Position numbers and translations under genes: made by a program | Origin: Chloroflexota bacterium | Lineage (GTDB): Bacteria > Chloroflexota > Dehalococcoidia > E44-bin15 | DNA: 8,493 nucleotides | Direction of reading: 5' to 3' | Assembly: GCA_015222405.1 (NCBI GenBank) | Contig: JADFVG010000194.1 | Coordinates: 1 to 8,493 of the forward strand | In this document: in pieces, positions 6,383-8,493 of the stretch | How positions within the stretch are numbered: the stretch's first letter is position 1 | How the letters are laid out: each line of letters starts with the position of its first letter | The notes under the pieces: generated by a model | Told to the model about the DNA's origin: nothing | Databases searched by the model: none | What the model saw: the letters and a program-made list of their open reading frames with translations, nothing else

Positions 6383-6574
6383 ATGGAAGTGGAAATGAGG
6401 AAACGGCTCGAAGATGAGGTGAGGCGGTGGGTCGGTGCGGAGCTCCAGGTCGACATCATCATGAACCTCGCGGACATCTACGCTGAAGCCACAGGAGCGA
6501 TGTGCGGTTATTCTTGGTTTGCAGGTCAGACCGGCAAGGGTCAAAGCCTGGTGGCATTGCCGACGAGAGGTTGA
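6383..6574 (+). CDS. Small protein of unknown function (63 residues)
   Basis: The protein is not recognised. ATG 6383 follows a textbook ribosome site AAGGAG (6371-6376) at six bases and lies downstream of a strong promoter, so it is very likely expressed. An upstream GTG at 6332 in the same frame would lengthen it by 17 codons but has no ribosome site. The first half is charged and probably helical (MEVEMRKRLEDEVRRWVG), followed by a less polar stretch VDIIMNLADIYAEATG and a Gly-rich end with one Cys, ending GQSLVALPTRG. No signal peptide or membrane segment is evident. Its promoter faces away from the nitrogenase-like operon and shares the intergenic region, so common control is possible. 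It could also be the N-terminal remnant of a longer protein, although no continuation was found in the other frames. Confidence 0.55.
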   Translation: MEVEMRKRLEDEVRRWVGAELQVDIIMNLADIYAEATGAMCGYSWFAGQTGKGQSLVALPTRG

Positions 6575-6650
6575 TTTATAGAAGTAGGCTTTGTTGAGCC
6601 GAATAAATTGGTAGTTTATGTGGAGCGTAGGCGCCGCCCGCATACTTTGT

Positions 6651-6677
6651 AGCAGCAACCAGATCCTGGTTGCTGCT
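6651..6677. terminator. Perfect 12-bp hairpin between convergent genes
   Basis: Bases 6651-6662 (AGCAGCAACCAG) are the exact reverse complement of 6666-6677, with a three-base loop ATC. It lies 77 bases after the 63-codon gene and 126 bases beyond the convergent PAP2 stop. No T tract follows on either strand, so it may halt transcription weakly or protect 3' ends. The rest of the 6575-6802 gap shows nothing else that I can support. Confidence 0.4.
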
Positions 6678-6802
6678 CTTGTGTCTGGCGTAGCGATAGT
6701 AGTAATAGGTTACGTAAGATCAGGACATTAGTACTGCCGAACATCAACACTATACTCGATGGCCTGTCGTCTTGCAGTGTGAGTGTATTGACTGCATGCA
6801 TC

Positions 6803-7552
6803 TCAACGCCTTTGCCCCAATACTGCAACTGCCCGGTAATCTGATTGCAGCCGCCGTCTGCACTTTGCGTGCCCTTTAATCAGAATAACAAGGAACAGTC
6901 CGCCAATTAGATAGCTACCAACAACATCGCTGAACCAGTGTGTGCCTAGATAGATTCGACCTAGTCCTGCAGCTAAGGGGAGGATGAGAAGTAAGGTTTG
7001 CAGGGCAATCCGAGTACAGCCTCTCTTGACCCGCGTGGAAACCAGATAGAAAAGGAAACCAAAGAGCAAGGTAAAATGAAGCACATGCCCACTGGGAAAG
7101 CTTGAAGTGCGTGGTCCGTTCCAAAATATCAGGAGGTGAGGGATGCTACCAGGGGCAACGCCTAACCAGTCCGAGGTTTCGCAAACCTGTACCAAGTCAT
7201 GGGTGGGAACGGGTCTGTTGACGAGCCAGTTGAGGACGGAGTGGGATAGATCACACACTGGAATTAGAGCAACAAAAATAGCTTCCAGTCGGTAGCGGAA
7301 TACCCATAGTGCTGCGATGCACAGTAAGAGCGCTGCTAGGGATGGTGTCTTTGCCCCTGCCACACTAACAGCATACATGGTGAATTCGAATACCGAGGAT
7401 GAAATTTTCTGTAACCCTTGTGTAATCTCTAAATCTCCGGGAAAGCGGGTATGTTGGGAGGCAAAGTAGGAGAGAAGGATAATGCTAAGGAAGGATAGCG
7501 CATAGAGGCTCACTCTGGCATGCCGAGGCAAAGCAGATAGCTGCTGTCTCAT
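6803..7552 (-). CDS. PAP2-family membrane phosphatase
   Basis: This family (phosphatidic acid phosphatase type 2) dephosphorylates lipid phosphates, such as undecaprenyl pyrophosphate or phosphatidic acid and phosphatidylglycerophosphate, at the membrane. The 249-residue protein has hydrophobic segments near 16-31, 70-85, 91-105, 158-172, 183-197 and 213-226. The catalytic motifs are visible: R113-P114 of motif 1, PSGH at 153-156 (H156), and the motif 3 residues R199, H205 and D209 in GRIYLGTHWFSD. Motif 1 normally begins with Lys seven residues before the Arg; here that residue is Val106, which may alter phosphate binding. A long insert lies between motifs 1 and 2 (115-150). ATG 7552 is preceded by a weak AAGG about 12 bases upstream. 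It could be co-transcribed with the small gene 101 bases upstream. Confidence 0.87.
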   Translation of the reverse strand: MRQQLSALPRHARVSLYALSFLSIILLSYFASQHTRFPGDLEITQGLQKISSSVFEFTMYAVSVAGAKTPSLAALLLCIAALWVFRYRLEAIFVALIPVCDLSHSVLNWLVNRPVPTHDLVQVCETSDWLGVAPGSIPHLLIFWNGPRTSSFPSGHVLHFTLLFGFLFYLVSTRVKRGCTRIALQTLLLILPLAAGLGRIYLGTHWFSDVVGSYLIGGLFLVILIKGHAKCRRRLQSDYRAVAVLGQRR

Positions 7553-7652
7553 TTATTCGAGGACCTTTTTCCGGTCGAGAAATTCCTTGCCACAGCCTTA
7601 AAATGGCTACACGTTTGGGCTGGTAATGCCCGCTACAAGAAGCGCTTTTATG

Positions 7653-7871
7653 TCAACGGATAGCATTCTGCAGCTTCTTGATAAAATCCTGCCCCTTCTG
7701 CTCGCCACTTGCTATTTCCTGCTTTAGTTTTTTCCAAGTGGCAGGGCAATCTTTGTAGGTAACCCCGACTATATCATGAATGGCCCGGTCGATTTGTTGC
7801 CTATTGTCGGGAGTAGCCTCAATGCCTGCTTCATTTAGAATGTCTTTTAGATGACGGAAATAGCAAGACAT
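7653..7871 (-). CDS. Small conserved protein of unknown function (72 residues, SCYFRH type)
   Basis: The sequence opens MSCYFRHLKDILNEAGIEATP and continues with DRAIHDIVGV, YKDCPATWKKLKQEI and a Lys-rich end. I recall the general look of a small conserved anaerobe/archaeal family with this opening, but I know of no assigned function. Two cysteines (C3 and C42), H7 and H32 are candidate metal or redox residues; that is inference. It is soluble, with no signal peptide, and mostly helical in character. ATG 7871 has GGAAG nine bases upstream. A possible promoter lies at 7965-7994 on the same strand. The PAP2 gene follows after 101 bases. Confidence 0.72.
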   Translation of the reverse strand: MSCYFRHLKDILNEAGIEATPDNRQQIDRAIHDIVGVTYKDCPATWKKLKQEIASGEQKGQDFIKKLQNAIR

Positions 7872-7964
7872 GACGCATTACTTCCACATGGGTTTTCCGT
7901 CTCGTCAGCATCTATCTCTAGCATAAGAACTACGGCCGTGCCAAGACTAGCAGCACCTTGGTCG

Positions 7965-7994
7965 ATTATACATTCTGACGTTATGTGTTTTCAA
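7965..7994 (-). promoter_or_regulatory. Possible promoter of the small conserved gene
   Basis: On the minus strand a perfect -10 TATAAT (7965-7970) follows TTGAAA (7989-7994) with an 18-base spacer. Transcription would begin near 7958, leaving a leader of about 87 bases before ATG 7871. The -35 is imperfect. Confidence 0.4.
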
Positions 7995-8065
7995 GATAAT
8001 ACCCCCTCGGGGTTTGGTTGGCAATACGAATACCAAGCTAGAACGAGAATGGGAACACTGGAATC

Positions 8066-8421
8066 TTGAGGTCTGGGGTTCTTGTTCCCCTCCTTGAAAA
8101 CAAGCGGCACCAACTGCTTGAGGAGGCTGACTTCATCGAGAGAAAGGCGTTGCTGCGGTCTTTCGTAAGGAGGATGGAAGTCTGCGATGGGCAAGTTACC
8201 GCGTGTTATGAATTCCCTTGCCTCCAGATGGAAAAGATGAGGAACAGGTTGGAGTTCTACCTATTGAAACCTGTGGTGGAGCTGAGGGGATTCGAACCCC
8301 TAACCTCCTCCGTGCAAGGGAGGCGCTCTCCCATCTGAGCTACAGCCCCTTTTTCGAACGGCTTTTTCGCCCTGCTGCCGCTTTTTTCGGCCGAAAGTTT
8401 ACTTACTATGAAAAACCTTAA
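8066..8421 (+). pseudogene. C-terminal remnant of a serine recombinase, frameshifted, reading through tRNA-Ala
   Basis: The frame from about 8090 to 8217 translates to the C-terminal end of large serine recombinases: LLEEADFIERKALLRSFVRR, then MEVCDGQVTACYEFP. The continuation PPDGKDEEQVGVLPIETCGG and then AEGIRTPNLLRAREALSHL is in another frame and ends at TAA 8421. Adding one C to the run CCC at 8215-8217 rejoins them (EFP-LPPDGK). The AEGIRTP tail is the antisense translation of the tRNA gene, a well-known ending of recombinases whose element sits in that tRNA. The catalytic N-terminal domain and everything upstream of about 8090 are missing; the frame is closed by a TAG at 8039-8041. It is a dead fragment, or a fragment plus a homopolymer error, marking a past integration boundary. 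Confidence 0.7.
8274..8349 (-). tRNA. tRNA-Ala (anticodon UGC), CCA encoded
   Basis: The minus strand folds into a full cloverleaf of 76 bases including an encoded CCA (8274-8276). The acceptor stem GGGGCTG pairs with CAGCTCC and contains the G3-U70 wobble that is the identity signal for alanyl-tRNA synthetase. The D arm reads TAGCTCAGATGGGAGAGC. The anticodon stem CCTCC/GGAGG encloses loop CTTGCAC with anticodon TGC. The T arm is AGGGG-TTCGAAT-CCCCT, and the discriminator is A (8277). The recombinase remnant enters from its 3' side. Confidence 0.97.
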
Positions 8422-8493
8422 CCCCTGGATAGTGGAAGGAAGTTTTTTCGAACTTTAGCGATGAGACAGGTCTGTAGCCTGTGGCTTTCACAG

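Noticed and set aside
7847..7924. 25-codon minus-strand frame overlapping the start of the small conserved gene
   Set aside because: No ribosome site precedes its ATG and no family is recognisable; probably chance, although a leader peptide is not excluded.
8001..8013. Short ACCCC-CTC-GGGGT hairpin
   Set aside because: Only a five-pair stem with no nearby gene end that needs it; too little support for a terminator.
8281..8338. Protein-like tail GFEPLTSSVQGRRSPI
   Set aside because: This is the antisense translation of tRNA-Ala, not an independent domain.
8466..8482. ACAGG/CCTGT inverted repeat near the right edge
   Set aside because: Five-base arms next to the window end; nothing else supports a function.
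1..8493. CRISPR arrays, rRNA genes or insertion sequences
   Set aside because: No regularly spaced repeats, rRNA segments or transposase signatures were seen.

Overview
The window looks like a chromosomal segment of an anaerobic bacterium. Desulforedoxin, a nitrogenase-like operon with a NifB-type radical-SAM protein, a Gram-positive-type LexA box and a serine-recombinase tail read through a tRNA-Ala gene together fit an uncultured Chloroflexota (Dehalococcoidia-like) genome. That placement is an inference from protein style; no marker gene settles it.

Left part (1-1632): the last codons of an unidentified gene overlap a 47-residue desulforedoxin gene on the plus strand, followed by a candidate terminator. 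Then lexA lies on the minus strand with a complete promoter and SOS box, and a divergent YfcE-type metallophosphoesterase has a promoter so close that its mRNA would be almost leaderless.

Centre (1662-6107): a tight minus-strand operon reads, in transcription order, NifD/E-like, NifK/N-like, NifH-like, NifB-like. The junctions are an 8-bp overlap, an abutting TGA-ATG and a 35-bp overlap. The NifH-like ATPase should deliver electrons to the D/K-like pair, and the NifB-like protein should supply a cofactor precursor. There is no NifE/NifN scaffold pair, and the D-like subunit keeps the cofactor cysteine but has Tyr at the histidine position. These traits place it with the nitrogenase-like (group IV) systems of unknown or alternative substrate rather than bona fide nitrogenase. 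The NifB-like gene carries two lesions: a frameshift, and loss of the first radical-SAM cysteine.

Right of the operon (6108-6802): the operon promoter, then two related dyads and a further inverted repeat around a strong plus-strand promoter, then a 63-codon orphan gene and a long hairpin.

Right end (6803-8493): a PAP2-family membrane phosphatase and a small cysteine-containing conserved protein on the minus strand, a frameshifted C-terminal remnant of a serine recombinase, and tRNA-Ala(UGC) with encoded CCA. The recombinase tail runs antisense through the tRNA, as at the boundary of an integrated element, so some of the DNA to its left may have arrived by site-specific integration.
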